DNA of 64,000 bases, taken from NCBI GenBank assembly GCA_019022495.1, contig JAFEKR010000007.1:992001-1056000 (forward strand), given 5' to 3'. Position 1 is the stretch's first letter. Each line of letters opens with the position of its first letter. Below are positions 10,306 through 21,563 of this stretch, piece by piece. The notes under the pieces are model-generated. The model saw nothing but the letters and a program-made list of their open reading frames with translations. It had not been told where the DNA came from and did no database searches. The translations under genes were made by a program, and so were the position numbers. This stretch comes from Epichloe hybrida. Its lineage: Eukaryota > Ascomycota > Sordariomycetes > Hypocreales > Clavicipitaceae.

Positions 10306-12039
10306 TCACCAGGCCCCCCGGCCTGGAATCCCACGTGGAATGTACCGATCATTTCTGGGCCGGAACCCTCCTCCTCCTCCTCCGGCCACGGCCACGCCAC
10401 GGCCACGACCAGTTCCTCCTCCTCCTCCACGTCTACCGCGACCTCCTCCTCCTCCTCTGCCTCCTCCTGCACGACCGCCCCCCCTCTCCCTGTGAGGAGG
10501 ACGGATGCCCTCGAATATTTCGCGACCGCGGTCGACAAAGGAGCCGCCGTCTTCAAAGGAGTACCTGTTTATCTCGCGGCCGAGGTGCCTGGTGTCGCGG
10601 ACGTAGTAGGAGCGCATGCTGGAGATTCGCTCGTCGACCAGGTCTTTGGCGGCGAGGGTGTAGGAGATGACGGGCCTGGCGTGCGTGTGGCGTAGTTGCT
10701 CGCTGGGTGGCATGGGGATGGCGTGGGGTGGTGGAGGTGGTGGTGGTGGTGGTGGTGGTGGCCTGCGGGGACCGCGAGGACCGGTTCGCGGCGCGGCGCC
10801 CGTGTCAGCAGCAGCGTAGTAGGAGCCCCGGGGGCCGAGGGGCGCGGAGTTGACGCCATCGGGGGGGAGCCTGGATGAGGGCGCGGCAGGCGCGGCGGCG
10901 GGGGCGGCGGGGGGGCGGCTGCTGCTGCTGCTCGACGAGGAGAGGAGAGAGGTCGAGACGAGGTCTGCGCGGACGGTGCTGCCGTCGGGGGAGGGCGCGT
11001 AGGCGACTTCCCAGCGGGTGGAGGGCCGGCGGCCGGATGATGCGTCCTCGGCGTCGATCCAGGCGTCCATCTTGTCGGGGGGGATGAAGTCGATGTGGAG
11101 GGCCTTGCGGTTGCTCTCGTTGGGCCAGACGCGGCCGTGGAGGCGCTGGCGCACGCGGGAGGCGGCCGAGACGGAGCAGAGGTCGACGAAGGCGTGGGTG
11201 CGGATGACGTCGAGGTGGAACTTTGTGACGGACTCGTCGGCGGGGCGCGTGCCGGGGGGCGCGGCGAGGGCGACGATGTGCGCGCGGAGATCGGCCGGGC
11301 GGAGGGGCCGCATGAGGTTGTTGATGTAGAGGGCTGATGTGGCGGGGTGAGTGGACGGCTCGACGTGTCGGTCGTGGTCCATGACGGTGTCTGTGTCCGT
11401 GTCCGTCTCTGGGAGGCACTCGGCACGGGCTCGTTTCCTGGCCGCGTCTTGTTCTTCGGGGACGGGGCTGGCAGAACGGCGTTTGCGCTTCTGCGCCTCG
11501 GCGTCGTGGGATTGGGGTCCGGGGGGTGATGCGGAGTTTTCCATCGTGACGTCTGGTGCTGTGGTGGTGGAGGTGGTGGTAGGAGCTGGCGCTTCATCAG
11601 CTGTTGGTCTTGGTTCCAGCTCTGATTCTGGCTGCTCTGGCTCTGGCTGCTCTGATTCTGGCTCTGGCTCTGGCTCGTGCTTCTTCTTCTTCTGCTCCTG
11701 CTGCTCCAGTCCTACCGGAACAGGCCCTGCCTCCTGTTCGGCGGGACTCATCCCGTCGGCAACATCTCGTTGTTCCGGCTCCTGCTCCGGCTCCTGCTCC
11801 TGCTCCTGCTCCTGCACCTCGTCGACATCATCGCCGTTGCTGACAGTCCGGGACACGTCTTCCCGCGCTGGCGCGTCAGTCTCGTCCGTCTCGTCGGCTC
11901 GAGGCTCCGCCTGCTTCGTCGCATCAGACTCCTCGAGTCGCGCAACGAGCTCCGTCTTCAATCCTGCTTGCGGGAGGCCCCGTCGCTTGAGCTCGGCCTT
12001 GAGATCCACGACCTTGAGTTTCGCCCATTCTCCCGCCAT
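10306..12039 (-). CDS. SAP-domain, acinus-like RNA/DNA-binding protein
   Basis: Intronless, 577 residues. The N-terminal SAP motif (about 5-40) reads WAKLKVVDLKAELKRRGLP...LVARLEE. Next come a long Glu/Gln/Pro-rich low-complexity region (about 75-150), a basic nuclear-localisation-like stretch (KRKRRSASPVPEE), and an RRM-like fold (about 235-335, SALYINNLMRPL ... HAFVDLCSV). A proline run of about 12 follows, then a conserved C-terminal block (VDERISSMRSYYVRDTRHLG) and an RG-rich tail. SAP + RRM + RS/RG tail is the layout of acinus-like splicing/exon-junction factors; that assignment is by architecture, not by clear identity. The start ATG lies directly before the SAP motif. Confidence 0.78.
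   Translation of the reverse strand: MAGEWAKLKVVDLKAELKRRGLPQAGLKTELVARLEESDATKQAEPRADETDETDAPAREDVSRTVSNGDDVDEVQEQEQEQEPEQEPEQRDVADGMSPAEQEAGPVPVGLEQQEQKKKKHEPEPEPESEQPEPEQPESELEPRPTADEAPAPTTTSTTTAPDVTMENSASPPGPQSHDAEAQKRKRRSASPVPEEQDAARKRARAECLPETDTDTDTVMDHDRHVEPSTHPATSALYINNLMRPLRPADLRAHIVALAAPPGTRPADESVTKFHLDVIRTHAFVDLCSVSAASRVRQRLHGRVWPNESNRKALHIDFIPPDKMDAWIDAEDASSGRRPSTRWEVAYAPSPDGSTVRADLVSTSLLSSSSSSSSRPPAAPAAAPAAPSSRLPPDGVNSAPLGPRGSYYAAADTGAAPRTGPRGPRRPPPPPPPPPPPPHAIPMPPSEQLRHTHARPVISYTLAAKDLVDERISSMRSYYVRDTRHLGREINRYSFEDGGSFVDRGREIFEGIRPPHRERGGGRAGGGRGGGGGRGRRGGGGGTGRGRGVAVAGGGGGGFRPRNDRYIPRGIPGRGAW
10726..10761. repeat. (GGT)n microsatellite inside SAP gene
   Basis: A run of GGT/GGA triplets, read on the minus strand as CCA/CCN, encoding the polyproline tract of the SAP protein. 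Length variation here would stay in frame. Confidence 0.8.
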
Positions 12040-12591
12040 GCTTGGCTTCTCTCGTATCGCGTCTTGTCGCGTCTGATCGCGTCTGTCTCCTCGATGGATT
12101 CGATTCGCTCACACTCCCCTGGGATGAACGTCGCGCGGTCGCCAAGGACAACTGGGAACTGGGACGAGGTGAATGGACGATCGATGCGCGAGATTGGCGG
12201 ATGAGGGGGGGGGGGGCAAACACGCGGTGACTTGAGTATACGGAGCAGTCCAGGGGGAGTTTTGTAAGAGGTGAGAAAAAAAGAAATGAAAAAAAAAAAG
12301 TTGGGTCGCGACGACGCGCGAACGGGAACCTGGCCTGGCCTGGCCTGGGGGAAGAGAAATGTGGGGTGATCTGATGGATTGAGAATGCAATGCTTGGCCG
12401 GATGTGGATGGTTCACCTTGGCACATAATCCGTACGGAGTTGATGAATTTCTCCGCCACAAACTGGCTTAGCCGCCCAGCCAAGTTCTCGGCTTTGGCCG
12501 GTAACTCACTACATGTACAAGGAGACAGAGGCATGTTCGCCCTGCTCCTTGGCATACGATTTGACCGACTGAAAAAAAAAAGGGGGGGTTA
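12040..12591. other. Promoter of SAP gene and 3' flank of methyltransferase gene
   Basis: About 550 bases containing poly-G (12206-12217) and poly-A tracts. No gene seen. Confidence 0.55.
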
Positions 12592-14022
12592 TTACAATTC
12601 TACAGAAATGGGTGCTTCGCTTCCGGTCACCTTCTTCTCGGCAACGAGCATCAAATTCCTGGGCGAAACTTTCCCGTCAAAAATGGGCACAATGTCCACC
12701 CCTTGCGCCCCCTCTTCCCCGAGAAACCAGAACCGATCCATGGCAATCACACTCTCGACGACGTTGCAGCAAAGCACGCTCAGTGTCCACAGGATAGCAA
12801 TCTGGCCCTGACAGTGTCCGTAACGCCTTTCATAGGCAGCCAATTCCGCCGTTGTGACCTTGTCCCGCTCAACGCCCAGGCGGTCCATGGCTCGCTGCGC
12901 AAACGCGGTGAAACTGGCCAAGTCTCCCTTTCGCGTGCCCCAGACTGGCCTGTCGCCGTCCAAGGTGCCAACTCTGACACCCTTGTCGTCAAACATCTTC
13001 TCGAGAATGACCCGGTACAGGCGGCGTTTGCTGAAGACGGAAGACTCCTCCCCCGGGCCGGGGCCGGGGCCGGTTCGCATGTCTGGTCTCTTCCAGTTGC
13101 TCGGGCATTGACACGCTGCCATCAGCGCCGTGGGACTAAGCGTGACGCCGCGCCGTCTCAGCGCCGAGCTGATGGGGAACCCGGGAGGGTGACTTGGTGA
13201 TCTGGGCACCATGTGGTTGTAGCAGCAGCCCACGACCGCAACGGCATCAATGCAGGCAACCCCTGCAAAGTATCGCAGCATGTTTTCCGTGAGGCTCCCG
13301 CAGGCGTGCAGGCCGACGAGCATGCACTTCTCTCCGCCAGCCCATTCTTCAATTTCCGTCGCCAGGGCCGGGGAACCGTCTATCCAGCGGACCATGGTCC
13401 CCAACCTGCTCTCCGGTATGCCCAGCGAGGCGGCAAGGGACCGTGAGCCCGCGATCTGCGACTGGCTGCCGTCGATGGACAGGATGCGCAGGTGCGGGAA
13501 CAAGTAGGCAAGGCTGAGGGAGAGGTAGCCCCGTCCGGAGCCCATGTCGATGATTCGAGTGATGCCTTTTCGCTGGCAGATGCCGTGGATGTACGCCGCT
13601 GCTCTGGACACCTCGGCGCTTTTCTTGGTCTTCATGCGTCGTAACAGGTCTTCCGGCAGATGAATCGTCGGTCCTCGACGGCGGGCTCGTGGGAGTGCGA
13701 GCGATCTCATCGTGTTGAGCCACTCGGTCAGAGACTCTGGTCGGTTCGCAATCAGCCGTGGCTCCCCGTCCCGCGCGTCTGTCTCTGGCCCAGAATCTTG
13801 GTCAACACTGTCTATGAGGTCTTGCTGCGCCAGACGATGATCCGGCCACGAGGACCACCAGGCGGTCCATTCTTGCGGCAACTTCTGCCAGGCGTCATGG
13901 ATCAAGGCATCATTGACGTGGATGCCCCCCGTGATCTGGCGGACAAGAGGCGTGGCAATGAATCCGCAGAGGTGGTCGGTATACCGTTCTAGACTATCGT
14001 AGGAACTAGGTAGGGCGAGCAT
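12592..14022 (-). CDS. METTL25/RRNAD1-family methyltransferase
   Basis: Intronless, 476 residues from a clear ATG at 14022. The SAM-binding motif I is IIDMGSGRGYLSLSLA (about 157-172), with an acidic strand-2 end ILSIDGSQSQIAGS. A second conserved block, LVGLHACGSLT (about 242-252), and VVGCCYNHM are hallmarks of the Methyltransf_32 family (METTL25, RRNAD1). A KTKKSAEVSR segment before motif I is also typical. Fungal members are uncharacterised to my knowledge; animal relatives include a reported histidine methyltransferase. No membrane or signal sequence seen. Frame intact. Confidence 0.85.
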   Translation of the reverse strand: MLALPSSYDSLERYTDHLCGFIATPLVRQITGGIHVNDALIHDAWQKLPQEWTAWWSSWPDHRLAQQDLIDSVDQDSGPETDARDGEPRLIANRPESLTEWLNTMRSLALPRARRRGPTIHLPEDLLRRMKTKKSAEVSRAAAYIHGICQRKGITRIIDMGSGRGYLSLSLAYLFPHLRILSIDGSQSQIAGSRSLAASLGIPESRLGTMVRWIDGSPALATEIEEWAGGEKCMLVGLHACGSLTENMLRYFAGVACIDAVAVVGCCYNHMVPRSPSHPPGFPISSALRRRGVTLSPTALMAACQCPSNWKRPDMRTGPGPGPGEESSVFSKRRLYRVILEKMFDDKGVRVGTLDGDRPVWGTRKGDLASFTAFAQRAMDRLGVERDKVTTAELAAYERRYGHCQGQIAILWTLSVLCCNVVESVIAMDRFWFLGEEGAQGVDIVPIFDGKVSPRNLMLVAEKKVTGSEAPISVEL

Positions 14023-14708
14023 GGAAGATGTGACGGGCAGTGAGTTAGGTTGCGTATGTCGGAGCCAAATGGGTAAATGGTGTCACGTGTGTGAAGTGCC
14101 TTTTTTTTTTTTTTCATCAATCTGTAGATGCTTGGACGACCCGCAATAAGTGGGGCAGACGCAGTACATATGAACGGAAGGAGCCAGGAAGAAGAATGAC
14201 GGGACTCATCTCATGGTAAACACAAATACCATAAGCTGCCAGGCGAGTTATAGCTTCAGCCCGCGGTGGCAGAGGTAAGGGCAGAGGCAGGGTCACATCA
14301 ATATTATCAGCTTGAGGCCACGGCGGGCAACGTACGGATCCGTACCACACTTGCTCTTATCTTAGCATGGTTATGCAAGTCGCCCGTTGTCGGCCCGAGG
14401 ACACGGTCGGTCGGGCGGCCGCTCTCACCCAGGCAAAAGTTTTCCCCAACAAAGCCAACAAGTTGTTCTCGGCCATGACGGGGGGCTACGCTCCGTGTCC
14501 GTGTCTATTATGGGTCTTGAACTCCGTAGCGCCTGCCTTCTCCCTTCTCCCTTCTCCCTCGATGAAAAGAAAAGAAAAGAAAACCCCAACCAAACTGACT
14601 TGGGACTAGCGCAGTTGTGCCGAGCAGCTACGGGGCCGGCTCGATTTGGCGCAGCACGCAAGCTCGCAGAAAAAAAGGGGCGTTGCAGCAGGCAAGTTAT
14701 GTACTCAC

Positions 14709-14732
14709 CGGATCGGATCGGATCGGATCGGA
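14709..14732. repeat. (GGATC)n microsatellite
   Basis: About five head-to-tail GGATC units. Confidence 0.8.
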
Positions 14733-15246
14733 CGAAGACGACTTCTGGGACGGGGGAGAGGGGGGAAACTCGTCGACAAGTTCAAGTTCAGTCCACGCCG
14801 GGGCCGGGGGCCGGGGGCCGCTGAAGGAGATGCGGCATCGTGAATGCGGCATCGTGATGCGTCACCATCATGGACGACTTGCATCCGAAACCCTGGTCTC
14901 CAAGCAAAAGTGTTGTATTTGGGCGGCAGGAGAGATTTTGATTGAGCCGCATTCGGGCCCGTTTCTGGGTGCATGGGTCAACAAGCAAGGGGGTGGCGGG
15001 CCCGAGTCGTCACCAAGTTTCAACTTGGCCACGAACCGCAAGTCATGGGAAAGAGCGGCCCACGAACGAGTCAGGGCCCAGAGGACCGTTTTGGGGGAGC
15101 ATGATTCGCCACGTATCAAACTTGATGAAGCGCAGATTGCAGGATTCCGAACTCGTCAATGCCTCACGCCAAGACGGAGGGTTGAAAGACTGGAAGGACC
15201 CCTTTTTATTTATTTATATTGTTTACTTTTCTTTGGGGAGCCTGGT

Positions 15247-15253
15247 TATAAAG
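15247..15253 (+). promoter_or_regulatory. TATA box of the small secreted protein gene
   Basis: TATAAAG lies 155 bases before the ATG at 15402, followed by a C-run and A-run leader. Position and sequence suit a fungal TATA element. Confidence 0.5.
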
Positions 15254-15401
15254 GAGGTCGCCGTGGCGCAATCCCTTCGGCTTTCCATCAACGATTTCCT
15301 ACACAACCCCTCCCCCCCCAAAAAAAAACCACACAATACGCAATATACAACTCACACACCACAGCCACATACACGTACCTCTCCTCGAAATAATACCCAA
15401 A

Positions 15402-15801
15402 ATGAACATCTTTGTCCTTCTCTTGTCCTTGATGGCGGCTGAACTTGCCGGAGCCGTCTATGTCGCTCTCCCGCCGCCCGGCAAACCGTGTCCGGCCGCA
15501 GCCAAGTTGCACTGTCAGCGGTGCTCAACTGAAAAAGTAAGCCAAACTTCTTTATTAACTCCCCTTGTGTCTTGCGTCTTGTGTGAAACACGACACGACG
15601 CAATGTTTCTCGCACCATGCTAACGATGACTTCCTTCAGGACTGCTTCGTCCGTTCTAAGCTGGGATGTTCCATGTCCATAGACATCAATAGTCTTACCT
15701 GCGTAGACGGTAAATGCGTTTACCCGCGTGAAGACTCTCACGCCAGTTGTTCTGTCGACGATGGGGATCAAAGCTGTACCAATGGTGGAGCGACCTGCTG
15801 A
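15402..15801 (+). CDS. Small cysteine-rich secreted protein
   Basis: Exons 15402-15536 and 15640-15801 give 98 residues. A hydrophobic signal peptide (MNIFVLLLSLMAAELAGA) precedes a mature part of about 80 residues with ten cysteines, an even number that fits five disulphides. GTAAGC donor, TTCAG acceptor and a CTAAC branch site support the intron. A TATA box precedes it. No domain recognised. Such proteins in plant- or insect-associated fungi are often effector candidates; that is inference only. Confidence 0.75.
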
Positions 15802-18301
15802 CCGGGTTCACGAGTTCCCCTTGGTCCATTCTTTTATTTTATTTTATTTTATTTTATTTTGCGTGTCTTGGCACGGCGTAGTGGGGGGCAATGGATAAAA
15901 TGGGAAATGGGCGTCTTTCTTTCTTTCTCTTCTTCTTATCTTTTTGTCTTGATATACTTCTTGGCGTACTTCTCGGCGGCGTGGCGGGTTCGTGACGGGG
16001 GCTGTTCTACCCCCTGTGTATTCGTTTAATCAAAGTTGGTTGGTCGGCGTCATGTATGTAATCTCACCTAGTTACACAGACGAATTTTATACCCATGAGG
16101 CTCGCATGCCATACTATTCTGGCTTGACTACTTTTTTCAAACATGGTAAAGACGGGGACGATGCGATGAGTCAACTTCACTCTTCTCGTTGTCAATCTTC
16201 AAAGAACGGGCACAACTTTGGACTCCCGGTTGGAGGAGAGAATGCCATGACCCATTGTATTGTCCCGTCTCTATTCTCTTCGGGTCGCGGAAATGAAATC
16301 GATCATCCGGCGACGCGCTCGCTTGCCCCCCCCCCCCTCCCCTGCCGGCGACGAAGAAGGGGTTTAATCCCACAATATGCGGGGTCAACCAGTCCCTCGG
16401 GGCCAAGCAAAAGAAACTTGAGCCAAACGGCTGGGAACTGGAAACACTTCCCCGTCAACCCGCCGCTGGGCCGTTGCTTGGCATACTCATTCATTCTCAC
16501 GCGGGGTTGAACTTGCTGGCTCGGCCGGCCGAGACATGAAGAAGAAGAAGAAGAAGAAGAGAAGAAAAAACCCTTGCGTTCCATGCTATTCACTAGCACT
16601 CTGGCCAGATCTCGACTTCGGACGATTTGTAGCGCCGTGTTATTATCAAACGAAGACAGGTAGAATAAAAACGCTGGTTGGACATCCTGGCCTGGCCTGT
16701 GGCGCCAACGGCACGGATTAGATCGCCAATCCATACATACGGAGCGAACCCTTGCCGAGCGTGGTCTGGCCGTGACGGGACAGGGGGGGGGAGGGGGGAG
16801 GGGAACCGATATATGTTTGCACGCCCCCAGAATTGCGTCATCTTCGTTTACATGTAATTACATGCTATTATGGTATTAACATATTTCTTATACGGTCGGC
16901 GAACTTGCTTGCCGTCCCGCTTCGGTGCCGCCTCCGACCCGCCTCCCGGGCCGACAGACATCAAGGAACAAGGACCAGGGGTCGTGATAACGCCCGCCGC
17001 CGCTCGACCCGCACACGTGCATTTATTTCATCTCGCTCCGGGTCGATGTGGCAGACTACTATGCTCGAGTGCGGGCAAGTCATCCAGCCAGAAACAACAG
17101 AAGATGCCCCATCTTTCTTCAAGGTAAGCAGAAGGGGAGACGTTGGGATTACTGTGACAATGAACATATGAACCAAAGGAAACACAGTACAGTACAGTAT
17201 AGTGTCACATCCGGCACTACACCACAGAATATAGTGCAATACTCTAGTGAAACCCTTGGAGAGAGTGGCCATGGACTATTCCGACCGTCTCGCGAATGCC
17301 AGGTACAAGACCAAAGAGTATGTTCCAGCCGCCGGTAAAGTTGTTTAGTGGCGAAGCAGACGCATCAAACGGGGCAAGTGAAGATTGCCGTCCATACTCC
17401 TGCCGATTCAAGCCCTTCCTCAGACTAGCTGCGTGACAACGCTGCCTGCTTTCTGATGAGAACACCCGGATTGACCGACCCTTTCTGCCCTGAAGTATTT
17501 ATTCCAACCATTCATCGGACCGCACGTGTACAAGGTAGGATCCACAGTCCGCATTCCCATAGGAACTAATATGAAGAGGTTGCTTTGATTTCCAATATAT
17601 AACTAGTGTTTTATTTTATATATGTTACTAAACCATGGCTGGAAAACGAGCAGTCTTCCATCTTAGCCCGGATGGATGAAGCAACATCACTACCCGATGC
17701 TAGTGCCGGCTTCCTCCTTTTCCCGTACAGGGATGTGCTTATTTGGCCATTTTCTATTCATCTGGCCCAGGTCGACGGGCGAGATGTGCTGTGCAGCTGA
17801 AGAAGCTGGACTTGAGGACCCTGCCGTTGAACAAGACTTGTGGAGCTTCTGGAAAATCCGCGACGACACAATGAGCATGAATGCCACTGCAACTAGTCCA
17901 GTCTCGTCTCGGGGCTATTTTTCAACAAACCATCAAGATGAATGACATTGATAGGAATCCAAAGTGTATGCAAGAAGAGGGGGGGGTTAACTAAAAAAGG
18001 CCTTCTATGCACTTGAATAAATTGTTATTGCAAAAAAAAAAAAAAATTTAGAAGTGAATAATAGTTAGCCTAGGCGGATACTAAAGCTTTCCCTGCGCCC
18101 ACAATACTAATGAATTCGGGCAGCCATCAGGATCCTGTATCTGAAGCTACGTCAAGGCGGACTCAAATCTTATGTTGCCTGTCGACATCCAGATCATCAT
18201 CTTAGTCGAGCATGCCATGCAGTCAATATGACCCGATTTGAAAGTCGCTGATGGGGTGGATACTTGCACCCAGCGCGCTTTATCCCCAAATTTCCAAGTT
18301 A
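15802..18301. other. Long spacer, no gene recognised
   Basis: About 2.5 kb. Contains (TTTTA)n at 15832-15860, a GAA/AAG microsatellite at 16537-16562 and several homopolymer runs. ORFs here are short, uninterrupted by splice logic and match nothing I recognise. Confidence 0.5.
15832..15860. repeat. (TTTTA)n microsatellite
   Basis: Five to six TTTTA units just downstream of the secreted protein stop, probably in its 3' UTR. Confidence 0.8.
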
Positions 18302-20138
18302 TCAAGACCTCGTAGGTAGACTTCGACGTCCATTCTGCCAAACCTGGCATTGTCCGTATGAATACCACCATTCGATTGTACCATTCCAGGACACTTCGAA
18401 CCACATGGCCACGGTTCTATCCAAGTGCGCGGCAGACATCTCGATCCCAGCTATGTAAGGACGATCTTCGTCAGTCGTTTTAAAGCCGAGGTAAAGTCTT
18501 GGGGAGGACTCAACAGCGAGAAGGGGGCCAAGACAGTCCAGGCGGACCTGTCCTACACACGCTCTTTTCCCATCTGAGTAATGCAGCAAAAGACCTATGA
18601 ATTCTGGGGATCCTTTGGTCATTCGACGACACGGAATCACTGCGACGACATTCTCAACAGAGGCTTGAGACCAGTGAAAAGTCCTCACAGGAACGCCGAT
18701 CCGGATGTGGAGATACGGACTCCGGAGCATTCAAAATTCTGGGCTGTCTCGGCGCTTTAGAGTCGAACATTAGGCCGCTCATAGTAGAGGGATGTGAGTC
18801 GAAAAAGAAGTGGGCAGGTTCCCCATTCGAAATGTCGAGAAGCTCCCAGGTGTAATTTGATAGAGTCGGTGTTGTCTGGGCCCCCAGCAAGTGCAAACGT
18901 CCCTTATCTGTCCCAAACGCCAATGCCAATGCTTTCTTCAAGGGGCAAGGATGACGTATCCAAATGCTTGTAATATGCTCATCGTGCTCAAGCGGCACAT
19001 AGACCCAAGATGAATCGGTGGGCGTTGACTGGTAGAAGGACAGATCATCTCCTGGTGCGTGAGCATGGAGGGCGATAGGGGCAGGGTTGCAACAGACTGA
19101 GAAGCCCGTGATTTCGGGCCGATTGTATTGGAATATGGACATTCGCCGTGGTGCCTTGTCGTTGGTCCCGTAAAGGTTCACACTCCGGGCGTGCTTTAGA
19201 GGATGGCGCGGAATAGCAAACGAATCCAAGTTGCGGGTGCTCCACTCTCGACAACTATCGCGACATGATAAATAACGCAACAAGGCACCCTTTTTTTGTG
19301 CTATTCAGCCACTCTACTCTACTCATACATTCCTGGGAGGGGAAAGGACTTCTTACATTATTATAAAACTCCATGAGGCCCTTCGAGTTTCGAATTGGCA
19401 ATCCTTTCCAGAACACACCAGGTGTACAACCAATACTTGGAGGCTCTTCAGAAACAGTCCATATCAGTCTTCTTATACCACGGTGATCTTCGGCCACAAA
19501 GACAGCTGTGGGTGCTAGCTGCCCGTCCTTCCTTTGGGGCTCGTTGGTCAGAGAGCTGAGGTATGCTTCCCCCTCGAAGCCTACATAATTCGCAACAAAA
19601 GGAACCAAGACGGTAAAAGAAGATTGAAAAGCTTTGGGACACCTGAGCAACAGTCTATTTGTCCTCAGAGCGTACTCCCGAAGTAGATACTGAGCTATCT
19701 CTCGTCGCAAGTCAGGAGGCAGTGTTCCTGATAATTTGAGCGTCGACGTCATGTTTCGCAGAAGCCACATGCATCGTTTTCGTTCTTGATGCGAAGTAGG
19801 CTCAAAGGAATAGGCATTGATCTGAAGAAACCGACAAAGAGGTGCGGGAGCCACGAGTTTCTGACAAACACGATGGCACCCGACGGCCTGGTCACGTTTA
19901 TGAACGCAGGGACTAGCGCACGCATTGCACCAGATAAGCCCAACTGAATCGCTAATTTGATCGCCATAACGGTACTCAAATGGCTTAGATTCCTTGCCGT
20001 CAGGTCTCACTGCGCCAGGTTAATAGGCTTGTTACAATAATTCCAACATTGAAGATACTTGCCAGCGATAATGGCATCCCTTTCACTCAAGTCGAAATGG
20101 CAAAGGCCACATCTGCGTGTTAAGCAAAGTCTGGTCAT
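18302..20138 (-). pseudogene. Hypothetical Hypocreales family protein, apparently frameshifted
   Basis: The first exon starts at ATG 20138 (MTRLCLTRRCGLCHFDLSER) and ends at 20063. It joins 20009 only if the donor is GCAAGT, a GC-AG intron. Exon 2 (20009-19357) carries a zinc-like C-x2-C / H-C segment (WCNACASPCVHKRDQAVGCHRVC region) and ends at GTAAGA. Exon 3 (near 19250 to 18650) contains LHAHAPGDDLSFY, recalled as typical of a fungal-only family with an N-terminal F-box-like and C-terminal lectin-like part. Its usual acceptor (GATAG) is one base out of phase. Near 18650 the frame shifts again into the conserved ENVVAVIPCRR ... GLLLHYSDGKRACVGQVRLD block, ending at 18302. Two phase problems suggest a decayed copy. 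Function unknown. Confidence 0.55.
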
Positions 20139-20273
20139 CCTATACACCACTAGATGATGATGCAATCGCGCGTGTTGCGAAGGCATGCATGGAACGATGG
20201 GGGTCGCCTGGGATCACCAGTCGAGTACAGTGGCTCAGTTGGTTTTTTTCTCGTCGAGTTCAACTTCCAAAGC

Positions 20274-20981
20274 TCAAACGCAATACAGATAGCCCATGGG
20301 CGCTTCGATGTTTCTCTTCAAGAGACTTGGATCCGCACTTTCGTTATCGTTCGGTCGCAGATTGAGTCTCTGCGGCAAAGGCTTGACTCTCCCGGTCCAT
20401 CCAGGTGATGATTCAAGCCTGCCAGCGTCAGAGCCGGCGTTCTGTGCTCCGCCTCGCCCAAGTCCCTGCTCCAGCTTCCAATTGAACGCAGCAACAAGTG
20501 CCTCAGCGAAACTTGCTAGCAGGGCATATCGAACGGGATCAGGGTCTCGAGGATCGGGGATTTCGGATAGTTTCCAGGCGGCTTCAGTATGGGAGAAGAA
20601 GTAGTCGGATTCATAGCTTATCATGACGATATTGCCCAAGCAAAGGTTCTCGTAAAGTCGGTAGAGAGAGCAAAGCGGCGTGTCGCGTATGCGGAAAAGG
20701 GGAATACTGTGGAGCTGTAGTATATTTGGTTGAATGGGAGATTCGACCTCGGCCTGCTGCCAGCTCGGCAGGCGGTTTTGGGGACGGGAGTGAAAAATAC
20801 CAGGGGATTGGACACAATAGTCTAAGCAAAATGTTACGGCGATGCGAGCATTTTTCTTAGGCGACGAAGGGACGCCCGAAGCTTGAGTGGACTTTGAGGC
20901 AGAAGCATTCTGTGACCAAGTTGCAGAAAGGAAGTATGGCGCATGCGCAAAAGGAGATGTAGGGTAGCAGAGAAGATGCAT
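20274..20981 (-). CDS. Conserved fungal hypothetical protein
   Basis: Intronless, 235 residues, ATG at 20981. The best-conserved-looking part is the centre: LHSIPLFRIRDTPLCSLYRLYENL, then GNIVMISYESDYFF and DPRDPDPVRYALLASFAEALVAAFNWKLEQGL. I recall similar unnamed proteins in Hypocreales, function unknown. The Ser/Ala-rich first 50 residues and basic tail look poorly constrained. No signal peptide or membrane helix. Its ATG is 843 bases upstream of the start of the downstream zinc-motif gene and on the same strand. Confidence 0.6.
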   Translation of the reverse strand: MHLLCYPTSPFAHAPYFLSATWSQNASASKSTQASGVPSSPKKNARIAVTFCLDYCVQSPGIFHSRPQNRLPSWQQAEVESPIQPNILQLHSIPLFRIRDTPLCSLYRLYENLCLGNIVMISYESDYFFSHTEAAWKLSEIPDPRDPDPVRYALLASFAEALVAAFNWKLEQGLGRGGAQNAGSDAGRLESSPGWTGRVKPLPQRLNLRPNDNESADPSLLKRNIEAPMGYLYCV

Positions 20982-21563
20982 CGAGAGGGGTTGTGGGTTG
21001 TTGAAACCGTTGAAACCGAGGGACCGGGTTGCAGCGGACGGGGATTGCCAGTTTCGCGATAAGGTCCTCGCGGTATTAAGCCAGCCAAGACGCTTGAGTT
21101 CCCCTTCGATATATTTTATCTTTCTTTACTCCGTTCCCCTAGGTTCCGTCTTACTGGATGGGCTGATGAATGTGCGCTCTCAAGTGGAGTTGGAGGGTGA
21201 TGATTTCGAGTTATATCCATGCTTGCGCGGGTGGGTCGCCATAATAGATGACTGAGGCAAGCCTGAGCCTCCATCCATATATATAAAGCGGCCATGTGTT
21301 TGCAGAATATTGCATCTCAAGTCATCGTGTTGCGCAGAAACATGGCCACAAGTTATCGATGACCAAGACCCCGTGTGAAAGGGCCTAAACTTGATCATTC
21401 GTTGAGTTACAAAGCTAATCGACTCCCATCATTACCACACAATTTTTGTTTCTTTTTACCACATACCCACGTCCCACGCATCCGCTGGTCGGTTCTCGGG
21501 AACTTGTTTCCCTGGTCCTGTTCATCCTCGAGCAATCCCGTCCTCGGCCGCTTCGATTTGCGT
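20982..21563. other. Spacer, no gene seen
   Basis: About 580 bases holding the promoter of the preceding minus-strand gene and the 3' flank of the next. Confidence 0.5.

Larger units (their letters stand above)
14023..15401. other. Spacer with promoter of small secreted protein gene
   Basis: About 1.4 kb with no recognisable gene. Contains a pentanucleotide microsatellite (14709-14732) and near its end the TATA box of the small secreted protein gene. Confidence 0.55.

Noticed and set aside
10569..11597. 342-codon Pro/Thr/Ser-rich minus-strand ORF
   Set aside because: It is the shifted-frame shadow of the GC-rich SAP-domain gene.
12186..12195. Match to the tox-box consensus (reverse of ATCTCNCGNA); another at 29573-29582
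   Set aside because: Both lie far from the NRPS cluster, the first upstream of a housekeeping gene and the second in a spacer by a kinase-like gene; likely chance matches to a degenerate 10-mer.
14617..15393. Plus-strand 258-codon ORF upstream of the secreted protein gene
   Set aside because: Runs through the GGATC microsatellite, the TATA box and the C/A-run leader of the next gene; no domain.
16303..16734. Minus-strand 143-codon ORF with a poly-Ser run
   Set aside because: Its length depends on the GAA microsatellite and C-runs; no family signal and no plausible splice partners.
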